This document shows positions 25,243-33,934 of a DNA stretch of 34,216 nt, piece after piece; positions within the stretch are counted from its first letter, which is position 1; each line of letters begins with the position of its first letter. Below the pieces are notes generated by a model. The model was not told the origin of the DNA, ran no database searches, and was given only the letters and a program-made list of their open reading frames with translations. Source of the stretch: Flavobacteriales bacterium (GTDB lineage: Bacteria; Bacteroidota; Bacteroidia; Flavobacteriales; BACL11); contig JABICI010000105.1 of NCBI GenBank assembly GCA_018652335.1, forward strand, positions 1 to 34,216, given 5' to 3'. Made by a program: the position numbers and the translations under genes.

Positions 25243-26028
25243 ATGAAAAAAATCACTTCTGTCCAGAATCATTTTATAAAATCATTAATATTATTAAGAG
25301 AAAAACCAAGAGCTCGAAGAGAAAATAGTCAATTTTTGATTGAAGGTGAAAGAGAAATTAATCTAGCTTTTAATGGGGGATATACTATTGAGATAATTTT
25401 ATTTTATCCAAAAATATATCCGCTTGAGAAAGCTCAAGAACTTTCTGGTAAGTCTGAAATAATAGAAATTAATAAAGAAGTTTTTAATAAGTTAGCTTAC
25501 AGAGAATCTACAGGAGGACTAATTGCAGTTGCAAGAACTAAAGATCTTGGTATTTCTAAATTAAAATTGTCAGATAATTCGCTAATTCTAATTGCAGAGG
25601 CAACCGAAAAACCTGGAAATATAGGAGCGCTTTTAAGAACAGCAGATGCAGCAAATCTTGATGCAGTTGTAATAGCTAATCCAAAGTGTGATATTTATAA
25701 TCCAAATGTTATCCGATCAAGTGTAGGTTGTATTTTTACGAACCAAATTATTGTTTGTGATTCAAAAGATGTTATTCATTTTCTAAAAGAGAATAATATT
25801 AGATTATTTTGTGCATCACTTCAAAACTCTACTTCTTATAATAATCAGAATTATAAAGAGTCAACCGCAATTGTTGTTGGAAATGAGACACATGGCCTTT
25901 CTGATTTTTGGTTAGATTTAGGTACAAATATTAAAATACCTATGCGAGGCAAGATTGATTCAATGAATGTTTCTGTTTCTGCAGCAGTTTTAATCTTTGA
26001 AGCTATAAGACAGAGAGAATTTTCTTAG
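25243..26028 (+). CDS. TrmH-family RNA methyltransferase (23S rRNA type, SPOUT)
   Basis: A 261-residue SPOUT methyltransferase with a small N-terminal substrate domain (about 1-100, SpoU_sub_bind-like: FLIEGEREINLAF) followed by the knotted catalytic domain. Motif 1 is EKPGNIGALLRTADAANLDAV, motif 2 is IVVGNETHGLSDFW, motif 3 is IKIPMRGKIDSMNVSVSAAVLIFEA. Architecture is that of RlmB/TrmH-like enzymes that methylate ribose in rRNA; the exact site cannot be read. It is the second SPOUT enzyme of the window. Its 3' end overlaps the convergent kdtA by 26 nt. Confidence 0.9.
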   Translation: MKKITSVQNHFIKSLILLREKPRARRENSQFLIEGEREINLAFNGGYTIEIILFYPKIYPLEKAQELSGKSEIIEINKEVFNKLAYRESTGGLIAVARTKDLGISKLKLSDNSLILIAEATEKPGNIGALLRTADAANLDAVVIANPKCDIYNPNVIRSSVGCIFTNQIIVCDSKDVIHFLKENNIRLFCASLQNSTSYNNQNYKESTAIVVGNETHGLSDFWLDLGTNIKIPMRGKIDSMNVSVSAAVLIFEAIRQREFS

Positions 26029-27187
26029 TTGCTCCAGATTTAGTTTTTACATAATCAATAGAGATTGAATTCTTAAAATCTATAAATTTCTCAATTGCAA
26101 AAACAAGTTCAGAATAATTAGCAACAGATATTCCTGCATCTAATTTGATTAGTTCTTTTGCCTCATTAAATTTGTGATATTTAGGTCCGAAAATAACTGG
26201 AAGTCCAAATGCAGTTGCTTCTAATAAATTGTGGATGCCTCTACCAAACCCACCTCCAATATATGCAAATGTTCCATATTTGTATATTTTAGAAAGATTA
26301 CCAATATTATCTATTATAAGAACTCTAGAATCTCTAATATTTTCTTCTGTAGCATTAGAGTATAGTATCCCATTAGTTTTATTCTGCAAAGATAAATTCC
26401 TATTCATTTCATGTGGTGCAATGATGTACTTGTATTGATGATTTTTACTTATATAATCAATTAATAGCTTTTCATCTGCAGGCCATGTGCTTCCACATAT
26501 TATAGTATCATTATTATTGCAGAAATTTTTAATTAACTCAATTTCTTCAGATTTTTTACTATTAGAGAGTACATTGTCAAATCGCGTATCACCTGAAACA
26601 GTGACATTATTAATATTAATAGAGTTTAAAAGTTTTTTTGAAGCTAAATCTTGTACAAAAAAGTAGCTAATATTTTTGAGTTGATTTGCCCACCATGTAA
26701 ATTTAAAAAATAATTGTTCTGAGCGAAATACTGAAGAAACACTATAAATAGGAATCTTTTTTTTCTTCAATTCATGGATGTAGTTAAACCAAAATTCATA
26801 TTTTATAAATACCGCTTTTATTGGATTAACAAGCATAATAAACTCTTTAGAGTTTGATTTAGTATCAGGTGGTAGATAGAATACCCAATCTACCAAAGCA
26901 TTATTTTTTTCTATTTCATATCCAGAAGGAGAAAAAAAGGTAAGTAAAATTTTATGATTTGGATTATTAGATTTGTATTCAGAAATAATCGGTTTTGCTT
27001 GTTCAAATTCACCTAAAGACGCACAGTGAAACCATACAATATTTTTTTTCTTATAAACTGATTTCTTGATTTTGAAGAGTAATTTTTTTCTTCCGCTCAA
27101 CCATAATCTTGCCTGTGGATTTGTAATCGAAGCAATTCTGATGATTAAAATATAACAGTTAATTACTATGTTGTATAAAAAACTCAT
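26003..27187 (-). CDS. kdtA: 3-deoxy-D-manno-octulosonic acid (Kdo) transferase
   Basis: Transfers Kdo from CMP-Kdo to lipid A precursor (also called waaA), an inner step of lipopolysaccharide assembly at the inner-membrane face. Near the N-terminus a hydrophobic anchor (FLYNIVINCYILIIRIAS) leads into NPQARLWLSGRKKLL, the catalytic-glutamate motif WFHCASLGEFEQAKP, then VDWVFYLPPD. The C-terminal GT-B half has CGSTWPADE and FAYIGGGFGRGIHNLLEATAFG, the sugar-nucleotide-binding part. The frame can be extended to 27247, overlapping the upstream gene; the ATG at 27187 matches the family start (MSFLYN...) and lies 4 nt after the upstream stop. Convergent with the SPOUT gene (26-nt overlap). Confidence 0.94.
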   Translation of the reverse strand: MSFLYNIVINCYILIIRIASITNPQARLWLSGRKKLLFKIKKSVYKKKNIVWFHCASLGEFEQAKPIISEYKSNNPNHKILLTFFSPSGYEIEKNNALVDWVFYLPPDTKSNSKEFIMLVNPIKAVFIKYEFWFNYIHELKKKKIPIYSVSSVFRSEQLFFKFTWWANQLKNISYFFVQDLASKKLLNSININNVTVSGDTRFDNVLSNSKKSEEIELIKNFCNNNDTIICGSTWPADEKLLIDYISKNHQYKYIIAPHEMNRNLSLQNKTNGILYSNATEENIRDSRVLIIDNIGNLSKIYKYGTFAYIGGGFGRGIHNLLEATAFGLPVIFGPKYHKFNEAKELIKLDAGISVANYSELVFAIEKFIDFKNSISIDYVKTKSGATKKILSVL

Positions 27188-27191
27188 GTCA

Positions 27192-27938
27192 TTAAAAATA
27201 ATGAAATTGTTCATCATTTTTTCTATTAATTGGAATGATAACTTCAAATTTTAAGCCTAAAAAATTATCCCAATTCCTCTTATTTGGATACTTAAGATTA
27301 TTTGCAAAATCATAATTTCTCTGAATTTTCGTGTAAGCAATTGTATAGTTTAATCCAGAGCTTATTTGAAACATTCCTTTTTCATGATAAAATTTATAAT
27401 CAATAGAAAATTTTGTGCTTATACCATTTGAGAATCGGTCATAACCTTTTTTCATATTCTCGTTAAGTTGAGGTATGTTTTGATTTTTTGTGTCTATAAA
27501 AATTTTATGTTGTAAATATCCAATACCTTGAGATAGATACACACCACTTAAATTCTTTTCTGAATTATGAAAACAAAAACCTGCTAGTAAATAGGTATTG
27601 AAGCCAATTTCCATTAGATTGATATTAGCATATTGACCATTACCTCCAATAACTCCACCATCAGATGATGAGATACCATCAAAAATTGATTCATCTTTAA
27701 TTTTGTTGCCAAACATATAACTTCCTTCAATTCCAAACAGATAATTTTTTGTTGTTTCAAAAAAATAGCATGCACCAACACTAGAATTATTTCCGAATGT
27801 TTTAGAGATGTTTCCAAATGCAAATTGATAATTGTAATTTACAGAAAAAGCAGACTGCTTATTTTCTTGAGCATTCAGTGTATTTGTGAAAATAAAAAAA
27901 AACACTGTAGTATAAAATTTAATTAAAAAGCCTTTCAT
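27192..27938 (-). CDS. Putative outer-membrane beta-barrel protein
   Basis: A 248-residue protein with a signal peptide (FYTTVFFFIFTNTLNAQ, cleavage expected near AQ-EN). The mature part shows alternating hydrophobic/aromatic strands (FSVNYNYQFAFGNIS, YLFGIEGSYMFGNKI, FLGLKFEVIIPINRK), typical of small outer-membrane barrels. I cannot name the function. It is 4 nt upstream of kdtA and probably co-transcribed, consistent with an envelope role. A one-mismatch -7 box (TACTTTAG on the minus strand, 27946-27953) lies 7 nt before the ATG, too close to be convincing. Confidence 0.75.
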   Translation of the reverse strand: MKGFLIKFYTTVFFFIFTNTLNAQENKQSAFSVNYNYQFAFGNISKTFGNNSSVGACYFFETTKNYLFGIEGSYMFGNKIKDESIFDGISSSDGGVIGGNGQYANINLMEIGFNTYLLAGFCFHNSEKNLSGVYLSQGIGYLQHKIFIDTKNQNIPQLNENMKKGYDRFSNGISTKFSIDYKFYHEKGMFQISSGLNYTIAYTKIQRNYDFANNLKYPNKRNWDNFLGLKFEVIIPINRKNDEQFHYF

Positions 27939-27997
27939 CTAATTGCTAAAGTAATATATGTAGCTTAAATGACGCAAATAAATATTTAATAATTACC

Positions 27998-28005
27998 TAT
28001 ATTTG
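27998..28005 (+). promoter_or_regulatory. -7 box of the PHP-type phosphatase gene
   Basis: TATATTTG, exact TAnnTTTG match, 19 nt before the ATG at 28025. No -33 TTG at a normal distance. Confidence 0.5.
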
Positions 28006-28024
28006 CTATATAAAAATTTAATTA

Positions 28025-28765
28025 ATGTTTAATTGGTTTACCAAAAGAAATAGTAAAAATAATCTAAGTCCTATAGATTTTTCTTCTATTAAGACAGATA
28101 TTCATTCGCATTTAATTCCAGGCATAGATGATGGTTCTCCAGATATGGATACTACAATCAATTTGATAAAAAGAATGAAAGAGCTAGGTTTTAGTAAACT
28201 TATAACTAGCCCTCACGTTATGAGTGATTTTTACAAGAATTCTAACGAGATAATTTTAAAAGGTCTTGATGATATTCGCTCTGAACTTAAAGCTCAAAAT
28301 ATCGATATTGAAATTGATGCAGTAGCAGAATATTATATAGATTATGATTTTGAAAATAAAATAGAAACTGAGAAGTTATTAACCTTCGGCTCTAATTATT
28401 TGTTAGTTGAGTTATCTTTTATGGAAGTTCCAAAAAATTTCTTTGATATTATTTTTAAATTGCAGTTAGCAGGATATAAAGTTGTCTTAGCACACCCTGA
28501 AAGATATAATTATTTCCAAATGAAAGATTATGAAGATTTAATTAATAGAGGAGTTTTTCTTCAGATAAATTGGCTTTCAATAATTGGCTATTATTCGCCA
28601 CAAATAAAGAAGAAAACAGAGGAGCTTATTTCTAAAGAAATGGTGAGTTTTATTGGTTCAGATTGCCACAATATGAATCATGCAAAATTATATTCTAAAT
28701 GTCAAAGTAAAAGATCTTGGCATCAATTACTCGAAAGCGGTAAGCTTTTAAATCACAAATTATAA
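28025..28765 (+). CDS. CpsB/CapC-like PHP-domain protein-tyrosine phosphatase
   Basis: A 246-residue PHP-domain metallophosphatase of the CpsB/YwqE type, which removes phosphate from tyrosine on exopolysaccharide-chain-length kinases. Metal ligands appear in the expected order: TDIHSHLIPGIDDG, ITSPHVM, the E in AEYYID, LAHPERYNYF, and FIGSDCHNMNH. Cognate BY-kinase and wzx/wzy genes are not in the window, so this may be a stand-alone regulator of capsule or lipopolysaccharide. It overlaps fabD at the 3' end by 13 nt (convergent). Confidence 0.88.
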   Translation: MFNWFTKRNSKNNLSPIDFSSIKTDIHSHLIPGIDDGSPDMDTTINLIKRMKELGFSKLITSPHVMSDFYKNSNEIILKGLDDIRSELKAQNIDIEIDAVAEYYIDYDFENKIETEKLLTFGSNYLLVELSFMEVPKNFFDIIFKLQLAGYKVVLAHPERYNYFQMKDYEDLINRGVFLQINWLSIIGYYSPQIKKKTEELISKEMVSFIGSDCHNMNHAKLYSKCQSKRSWHQLLESGKLLNHKL

Positions 28766-29640
28766 TTTGCACTACTTGATTCTAAATCTCGGTTTACCTT
28801 TCTGAATAATCCCTGTAATACTTTTCCAGGACCAACTTCTATCACTGATTTCAGGCCGTCTGATATCATTCTTTCCATTGTTTGAGTCCACAATACTGAT
28901 GATGTAAGTTGTAATTTTAGATTTTCTTTAATACTAGAAATATCAGTTACTTCACTGGCTGCAACGTTTTGATAAATTGGGCATATACCGTCTAAGAATT
29001 TGGTAGATTCTATAGCATTTTCTAGCTCTATTCTTGCAGATTCCATTAGGGGAGAATGAAAAGCTCCACCAACTGGAAGAATTACGGCTCTTCTAGCTCC
29101 AGCTTCTTTGAGTTTTTCACATGCTAATTTAACACCACTATTTGTGCCTGAAATCACTATTTGTCCGGGACAATTGTAATTTGCAGGAACGACTATTTCA
29201 TTTATCTCCAAACAGATTTTTTTAACAATATCATTATCTAAACCTAAAATTGCCGCCATTGATGAGGGGGTTTTTACACATGCTTTCTGCATAGCATTAG
29301 CTCTTTTAGCCACTAGCTTTAAACCATCAGTAAATGAGATATATCCAGCGGCTACTAATGCGGAAAATTCTCCCAGAGAATGTCCAGCAACTAAATCTGG
29401 GTTAAATGATTTTTCTAAAACTTTTGCTAGTATTGTTGAGTGTAAAAAAATAGCTGGTTGTGTTACATTAGTTTTAGTAAGTTCTTTTAAACTATCTCCA
29501 AACATGATATCAGTAATTGAAAATCCTAAAATTTCATTTGCATTTTCAAACATATCTCTTGCTTGTTTGGATGATTCATATAAATCATTTCCCATACCGA
29601 TATATTGAGATCCTTGTCCTGGAAAAACAAATGCTTTCAT
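28753..29640 (-). CDS. fabD: Malonyl-CoA:ACP transacylase
   Basis: Moves malonyl from CoA to acyl carrier protein for fatty-acid synthesis. 295 residues. The start AFVFPGQGSQYIGMG, then the nucleophile Ser88 in LVAGHSLGEFSAL, then the catalytic His in GGAFHSPLMESAR, and ending with VIEVGPGKVLQGL. Full-length. It follows folE by 21 nt and overlaps the phosphatase gene at the 3' end. Confidence 0.96.
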   Translation of the reverse strand: MKAFVFPGQGSQYIGMGNDLYESSKQARDMFENANEILGFSITDIMFGDSLKELTKTNVTQPAIFLHSTILAKVLEKSFNPDLVAGHSLGEFSALVAAGYISFTDGLKLVAKRANAMQKACVKTPSSMAAILGLDNDIVKKICLEINEIVVPANYNCPGQIVISGTNSGVKLACEKLKEAGARRAVILPVGGAFHSPLMESARIELENAIESTKFLDGICPIYQNVAASEVTDISSIKENLKLQLTSSVLWTQTMERMISDGLKSVIEVGPGKVLQGLFRKVNRDLESSSANYNL

Positions 29641-29661
29641 AATAAAAATTTATATAATAAT

Positions 29662-30225
29662 TTATTTAATAAGTTTCATAAACTCAGATCGTGTTTTTTC
29701 ATCAGACATAAATAATCCTGAAAAAGCAGATGTTGTTGTTGAGGAATGTTGTTTTTGAACACCTCTCATTTGCATACATAAGTGTTGAGCTTCAATAACT
29801 ACAGCTACTCCTTTTGGATTTAGAGTGCCTTGTAGGCAATCCTTTATTTCATCAGTAAGCCTTTCTTGTACTTGAAGTCTTCTAGAAAAAACGTCAACGA
29901 TTCTAGGTATTTTACTTAAACCTACAATGTGTCCATCTGGAATATAGGCAATATGTGCTTTTCCAAAAAAAGGAAGCATATGATGTTCGCATAGAGAATA
30001 AAGCTCTATATCTTTAACTAAAACCATTTGACTATAACTTTCGGCAAACATTGCAGAAGTTAAGATTTCTGAAGGATTTTCTTTGTATCCATTTGTTAAG
30101 AAGCTCATTGATTTTGCTACTCTTTCAGGTGTTTTAATTAAACCTTCTCTTTGTGGATCTTCTCCAATCTCAGTAAGAACAGATTTAATATTTTTTGCCA
30201 AATCTATATTGTAATTATCACTCAT
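29662..30225 (-). CDS. folE: GTP cyclohydrolase I
   Basis: Opens GTP to dihydroneopterin triphosphate, the first step of folate synthesis. Zinc ligands are in [22 protein letters not shown] (Cys and His) and [10 protein letters not shown] (Cys); [18 protein letters not shown] is the typical N-terminal part. The frame can be extended to 30255, but that ATG lies inside the palindromic promoter (30243-30263), and the ATG at 30223-30225 (MSDNYN) fits the family (187 residues). A -7 box on the minus strand at 30244-30251 lies 18 nt upstream. Divergent from mqnB, upstream of fabD. Confidence 0.95.
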   Translation of the reverse strand: MSDNYNIDLAKNIKSVLTEIGEDPQREGLIKTPERVAKSMSFLTNGYKENPSEILTSAMFAESYSQMVLVKDIELYSLCEHHMLPFFGKAHIAYIPDGHIVGLSKIPRIVDVFSRRLQVQERLTDEIKDCLQGTLNPKGVAVVIEAQHLCMQMRGVQKQHSSTTTSAFSGLFMSDEKTRSEFMKLIK

Positions 30226-30242
30226 ATGTCTATAATTAGAGT

Positions 30243-30263
30243 GCAAATATACCATATATTTGC
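30243..30263. promoter_or_regulatory. Palindromic divergent promoter between folE and mqnB
   Basis: GCAAATATA-cca-TATATTTGC is a perfect 9-bp inverted repeat with a 3-nt spacer. Each arm holds an exact TAnnTTTG box, reading away from the other: minus-strand 30244-30251 for folE, plus-strand 30255-30262 for mqnB. The plus box ends 4 nt before the mqnB ATG, so mqnB may be leaderless. I see no -33 TTG for either. Confidence 0.55.
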
Positions 30264-30266
30264 AAA

Positions 30267-30845
30267 ATGAAAGTATTGATAGTTGTTGCTACTAATTTTG
30301 AAATTACTTCAGATATGTTAAAGGTTTACCCAGTATTAGTCACTGGAATAGGCATGGTAAACACATCAATAAATTTAACAAGAGAGCTTTCAAAAAATAG
30401 ATATGATTTGGTGATTAATATGGGAATCGCTGGCTCTTTTAAAGATTCTATTAATATTGGAGATGTTGTTGAGATAACTGAAGATAGTTTTTCTGAAATT
30501 GGTTTTGAGAATAGTAATCAATTTAATAAGTTCAGTGAATTTGATATTAAAACTAGTTTTACTGTGAATCCAAAATCATCTCTAAAAAGAGTTAAATCAA
30601 TAACAGTTAATACAGTTCATGGAAACGCCCAATCAATTTCTGAGATTGTAGAAAGAGAAAATACTGATATTGAAAGCATGGAAGGCGCGGCAGTATTTAA
30701 TGTTTGCGAAGATTTCAATACAAATTGTATCCAGATCAGATCTATTTCTAATAAAGTTGAAGCGAGAAATAAAGATAACTGGGATATAAAAACTGCAATT
30801 ATTAATCTAAATAATGAGGTTGAGAGAATTATTACTAATTTATGA
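30267..30845 (+). CDS. mqnB: Futalosine hydrolase
   Basis: Hydrolyses futalosine, a step of the alternative menaquinone pathway. A 192-residue member of the MTA/SAH nucleosidase superfamily: [18 protein letters not shown], then [20 protein letters not shown], then the catalytic region [14 protein letters not shown]. Its 4-nt ATGA overlap with mqnD confirms the pathway assignment. The ATG at 30267 is the first Met and fits the family start ([13 protein letters not shown]). Upstream -7 box is only 4 nt away (see promoter entry). Confidence 0.92.
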   Translation: MKVLIVVATNFEITSDMLKVYPVLVTGIGMVNTSINLTRELSKNRYDLVINMGIAGSFKDSINIGDVVEITEDSFSEIGFENSNQFNKFSEFDIKTSFTVNPKSSLKRVKSITVNTVHGNAQSISEIVERENTDIESMEGAAVFNVCEDFNTNCIQIRSISNKVEARNKDNWDIKTAIINLNNEVERIITNL

Positions 30846-31645
30846 AGATTACTTTAGGAATATCACCTTGTCCAAATGATACGTTTATCTTTGATGCTTT
30901 AATTCATCGGAAAATTGATACTGAAGGGATAGAATTTGATGTTCATTTTGCTGATGTTGAACATCTTAATAATAATGCTATTACTGGAACGTTAGATGTT
31001 ACAAAACTATCTTTTAATGCTTTCTCCAAATGCACTAAATCGTATTTGTTATTAGACAGTGGGTCAGCACTAGGCAGGGGTTGCGGTCCATTGTTGATAA
31101 AGAAGCCATCTACATTATTAACAAATAAAAGTAGAATTGTAGTTCCAGGCTTTAGTACAACTGCTAATTTACTATTAACTATTCTTAAGCCTAACTATAC
31201 AAATAAATATGAAAATATATTTTCAGAAATTGAAAAGGATATTCTTTTAGAGAATGCTGACGCTGGATTAATTATTCATGAGAATAGATTTACTTTTAAA
31301 AATAAAGGTCTAGTTGAAGTTTATGATTTAGGAGAACTTTGGGAAATCGAAAATAAACTTCCAATTCCACTTGGTGGTATTGCGATTAGAAGAGATTTAC
31401 CGCATTATCTGCAAAAGAAAATTGAAAGAATTTTATTTAATTCGGTACGTTTTGCAATAGAGAATCCAAATTCTTCAAAAGAATTTATAAAATCCCATGC
31501 CCAAGAGTTAGAAGATAGTGTAATTGATGCACATATCAACTTATATGTTAATGATTATTCAATATCTTTAGCAGATGAAGGACGAAAAGCAGTTCGTCTA
31601 TTATTTCAAAAAGTTGGTGTTAATTCTGATAATATTTTTCTATAG
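30842..31645 (+). CDS. mqnD: 1,4-dihydroxy-6-naphthoate synthase
   Basis: MqnD converts cyclic de-hypoxanthinyl futalosine to 1,4-dihydroxy-6-naphthoate. 267 residues, periplasmic-binding-like fold without signal peptide. The family opening LGISPCPNDTFIFDALIHRKID is clear, as are DVTKLSFNAFSKC, GSALGRGCGPLLI, IHENRFTF and LGGIAIRRDLP. It overlaps mqnB (ATGA). mqnA and mqnC are not in the window; they would be elsewhere. Confidence 0.94.
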   Translation: MKITLGISPCPNDTFIFDALIHRKIDTEGIEFDVHFADVEHLNNNAITGTLDVTKLSFNAFSKCTKSYLLLDSGSALGRGCGPLLIKKPSTLLTNKSRIVVPGFSTTANLLLTILKPNYTNKYENIFSEIEKDILLENADAGLIIHENRFTFKNKGLVEVYDLGELWEIENKLPIPLGGIAIRRDLPHYLQKKIERILFNSVRFAIENPNSSKEFIKSHAQELEDSVIDAHINLYVNDYSISLADEGRKAVRLLFQKVGVNSDNIFL

Positions 31646-31672
31646 TTAACTGAATTTTCGTAAAATTGTAAA

Positions 31673-33451
31673 ATGTTAAAAAATATTGCTTTACTTTTTT
31701 TTATTCCTTATTTATCAATAAGTCAAAACTTATATAACCCTCAAGAGCTTTATGATTTACCGGGCGGTATATTTGAAGAGGATTCGTTACGAGTTTTAAA
31801 CTTACAATTTTATAATCCAAATTATCATAATTATTTGGTGAACTCTTGGTTTTATTCCCCATCTGAAAGAATACCTGCATCTCTTACTGTTAATAATATT
31901 TTATACGATAGTGTAGGTGTTCGATATAAAGGAAACTCTACATTTTGCTTGCCCAATGATAATCAGAACGATAAAGTTCCATACAATATTGATTTAAATT
32001 ACTTTGTTAGTGGTCAAAATTTTTTAGGTTTAAATAAAATAAAACTTGCAAATGCATGGATGGATCCAACATTTGTCAAGCAAATTGTAAGTAGTAATAT
32101 TTATAGGAATTACTTGCCTACTGGAGAGTCAAATTTAGTTAGATTAAACGTTCAGGGTGACTATTTAGGCTTATATGTAAATGACGAATCTATAAATAAG
32201 CAGTTTCTTAAGAAACATTTTGACGAAAAATCTGGGCCTCTTTTTAAATGTGATAATATTGATAGATTTTGTGATACTGCGAATGCTCCCTCTGCTATGC
32301 CACCAAATCTGTATTATTTAGGCATAGATTCTACCTTATATTATGATAGCTATGACATGAAGTCAGATCAAGGCTGGGGAGAGCTAGTTAAGTTAACAAG
32401 GATTTTAAATCAAGATTTTTCTAATCTCGACAGTATTTTAAATATCGATAGAACCCTTTGGGCTTTTGCTGTAAATCAGGTGCTTCAAAATCTTGATTGT
32501 TACAATACATATTATGTACACAATTTCTATTTATATCAAACAAAAGATAAACTTTTCCAGATGATTCCTTGGGATCTTGATAATAGTTTTTCAGGAGCAA
32601 TTATGGGATGGGATTACTGGAGTCAATCGAATATATATGAATACGACCCATACTTTACTGGGCCAAATTTAGGTGGAGCTACTCAACCTTGGGATGAAAG
32701 ACCGTTGCTTTACAAATTATTAAATAATAATCATTACAGGAAAATTTATACTGCTCATATTAATACAATTATTGAAGAATCATTAGATACTAATATTATT
32801 AGAGCCAATATTGATAATTTACAGAACATTGCTTTTAGTGCGGCTGTACAAGATAATAATAAAGTTTTCACTATGAATGAGTATTATGAGAATGTAAATA
32901 ATGCAATCTGGGCAAGTTTTAGCTGGGGATTTGGAGGGATTTTAAATACAATTAACCAAAGGAAAGAATTCTTATTAAATCATCCTGAGATCTCTTTAGT
33001 TGCTCCTGATATTAATAATTTAACGCTTACTAACGATTTAGTAACAGTAGAGATATTTAATGCTGATATTGTTAATTTAATGGTAACAACTAGTGAATAT
33101 AATTCAAGATTTGAGTCTTTCTTGATGTATGATGACGGATCTAATGGAGATATCACTGCAAATGATGGTATATATTCTGCAATCCTTCCCCATTACAGTA
33201 GTGGTCTAGATGTTAAATTTTATGTAAAAGCAGAAAACAATGATGCTATTAAGTTGCATCCTCAAAGAGCTGAATATGAGTTTTTCATTTATTCTCCAAT
33301 TAGTGAGGTAATTAGTATTAATCCAAATCTAAGAAGAAATCTAATTTCTATTAAGAATGTACTTGGGAAAGAGGTAACAGAAGTTAAAAATACACCACTT
33401 TTTTATATTTACGATGATGGTTCTGTGGAGAGAAGAATTATTTTAAAGTAA
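31673..33451 (+). CDS. Secreted CotH kinase-family protein with type IX secretion C-terminus
   Basis: A 592-residue exported protein with a signal peptide (ALLFFIPYLSISQN). The core (about 80-430) is CotH-like: GVRYKGNST at 82-90, YLGLYVNDESINKQFLKKHF, and the catalytic MIPWDLDNSF with Asp301 and Asp303; CotH proteins are atypical secreted protein kinases. MYDDGSNGDITANDGIYSAILP is an extracellular beta-domain signature. The last ~45 residues (SIKNVLGKEVTEVKNT, then PLFYIYDDGSVERRIILK) match the C-terminal domain used by Bacteroidota type IX secretion. The target is unknown. It follows mqnD by 27 nt on the same strand but is probably unrelated in function. Confidence 0.88.
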   Translation: MLKNIALLFFIPYLSISQNLYNPQELYDLPGGIFEEDSLRVLNLQFYNPNYHNYLVNSWFYSPSERIPASLTVNNILYDSVGVRYKGNSTFCLPNDNQNDKVPYNIDLNYFVSGQNFLGLNKIKLANAWMDPTFVKQIVSSNIYRNYLPTGESNLVRLNVQGDYLGLYVNDESINKQFLKKHFDEKSGPLFKCDNIDRFCDTANAPSAMPPNLYYLGIDSTLYYDSYDMKSDQGWGELVKLTRILNQDFSNLDSILNIDRTLWAFAVNQVLQNLDCYNTYYVHNFYLYQTKDKLFQMIPWDLDNSFSGAIMGWDYWSQSNIYEYDPYFTGPNLGGATQPWDERPLLYKLLNNNHYRKIYTAHINTIIEESLDTNIIRANIDNLQNIAFSAAVQDNNKVFTMNEYYENVNNAIWASFSWGFGGILNTINQRKEFLLNHPEISLVAPDINNLTLTNDLVTVEIFNADIVNLMVTTSEYNSRFESFLMYDDGSNGDITANDGIYSAILPHYSSGLDVKFYVKAENNDAIKLHPQRAEYEFFIYSPISEVISINPNLRRNLISIKNVLGKEVTEVKNTPLFYIYDDGSVERRIILK

Positions 33452-33454
33452 ATA

Positions 33455-33934
33455 TTAGTAATGATATTTAAAATTTGCAATCTGTTTTTTTGTTAGCTTC
33501 CCATTTAACCAAGAGTTACTGATTTCAGCATTGTATTTATTGTAAAATTCAATAGCATTTTTATTCCAGTCAAGAACTTGCCAGCACATCCCATTCATTT
33601 TTAAATCTTTACAAATTTTAATTGTGGCTTCAAATAGTTTTGATCCAACTCCAGTTCTTCTGTATTTTTCCATAACAATAAAATCTTCAAGAAATAAAAA
33701 TTTTCCTTTCCATGTTGAATAGCGAAACCAATAAAAAGATAATCCAATTATTTTTTCGTCAATTTCTGCAACTAAGAATTTATAATGTTGTGAATCACCA
33801 AATCCATCAGTCTCTAATTCTTTTAATGTTATTGTTACCTCGTCAATTGCATTTTCATACTCTGCTAGTTCCTTAATCAAATTAAGAACAGATTTTAAAT
33901 CTTCTTTTCTTCCCTTTCTAATTTGAATTTTCAT
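33455..33934 (-). CDS. GNAT-family N-acetyltransferase (SAT/thialysine type)
   Basis: A 159-residue acetyl-CoA-dependent acetyltransferase. IQIRKGRKEDLKSVLNLIKELAEYE at the start, FLEDFIVMEKYRRTGVGSKLFEATIKI with the acetyl-CoA-binding R/Q-x-x-G-x-G/A loop (RRTGVG), and WQVLDWNKNAIEFYNKYNAEIS at the end. The pattern is close to spermidine/spermine and thialysine acetyltransferases (SAT2-like), but the substrate cannot be fixed by eye. It lies 3 nt beyond the CotH stop (convergent). Its ATG lies at the edge of a perfect 11-bp inverted repeat. Confidence 0.85.
   Translation of the reverse strand: MKIQIRKGRKEDLKSVLNLIKELAEYENAIDEVTITLKELETDGFGDSQHYKFLVAEIDEKIIGLSFYWFRYSTWKGKFLFLEDFIVMEKYRRTGVGSKLFEATIKICKDLKMNGMCWQVLDWNKNAIEFYNKYNAEISNSWLNGKLTKKQIANFKYHY

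Noticed and set aside
26003-28000. Possible capsule or lipopolysaccharide cluster around kdtA and the PHP phosphatase
   Set aside because: No glycosyltransferase, flippase, polymerase or BY-kinase gene nearby; the two genes are on opposite strands with separate promoters.
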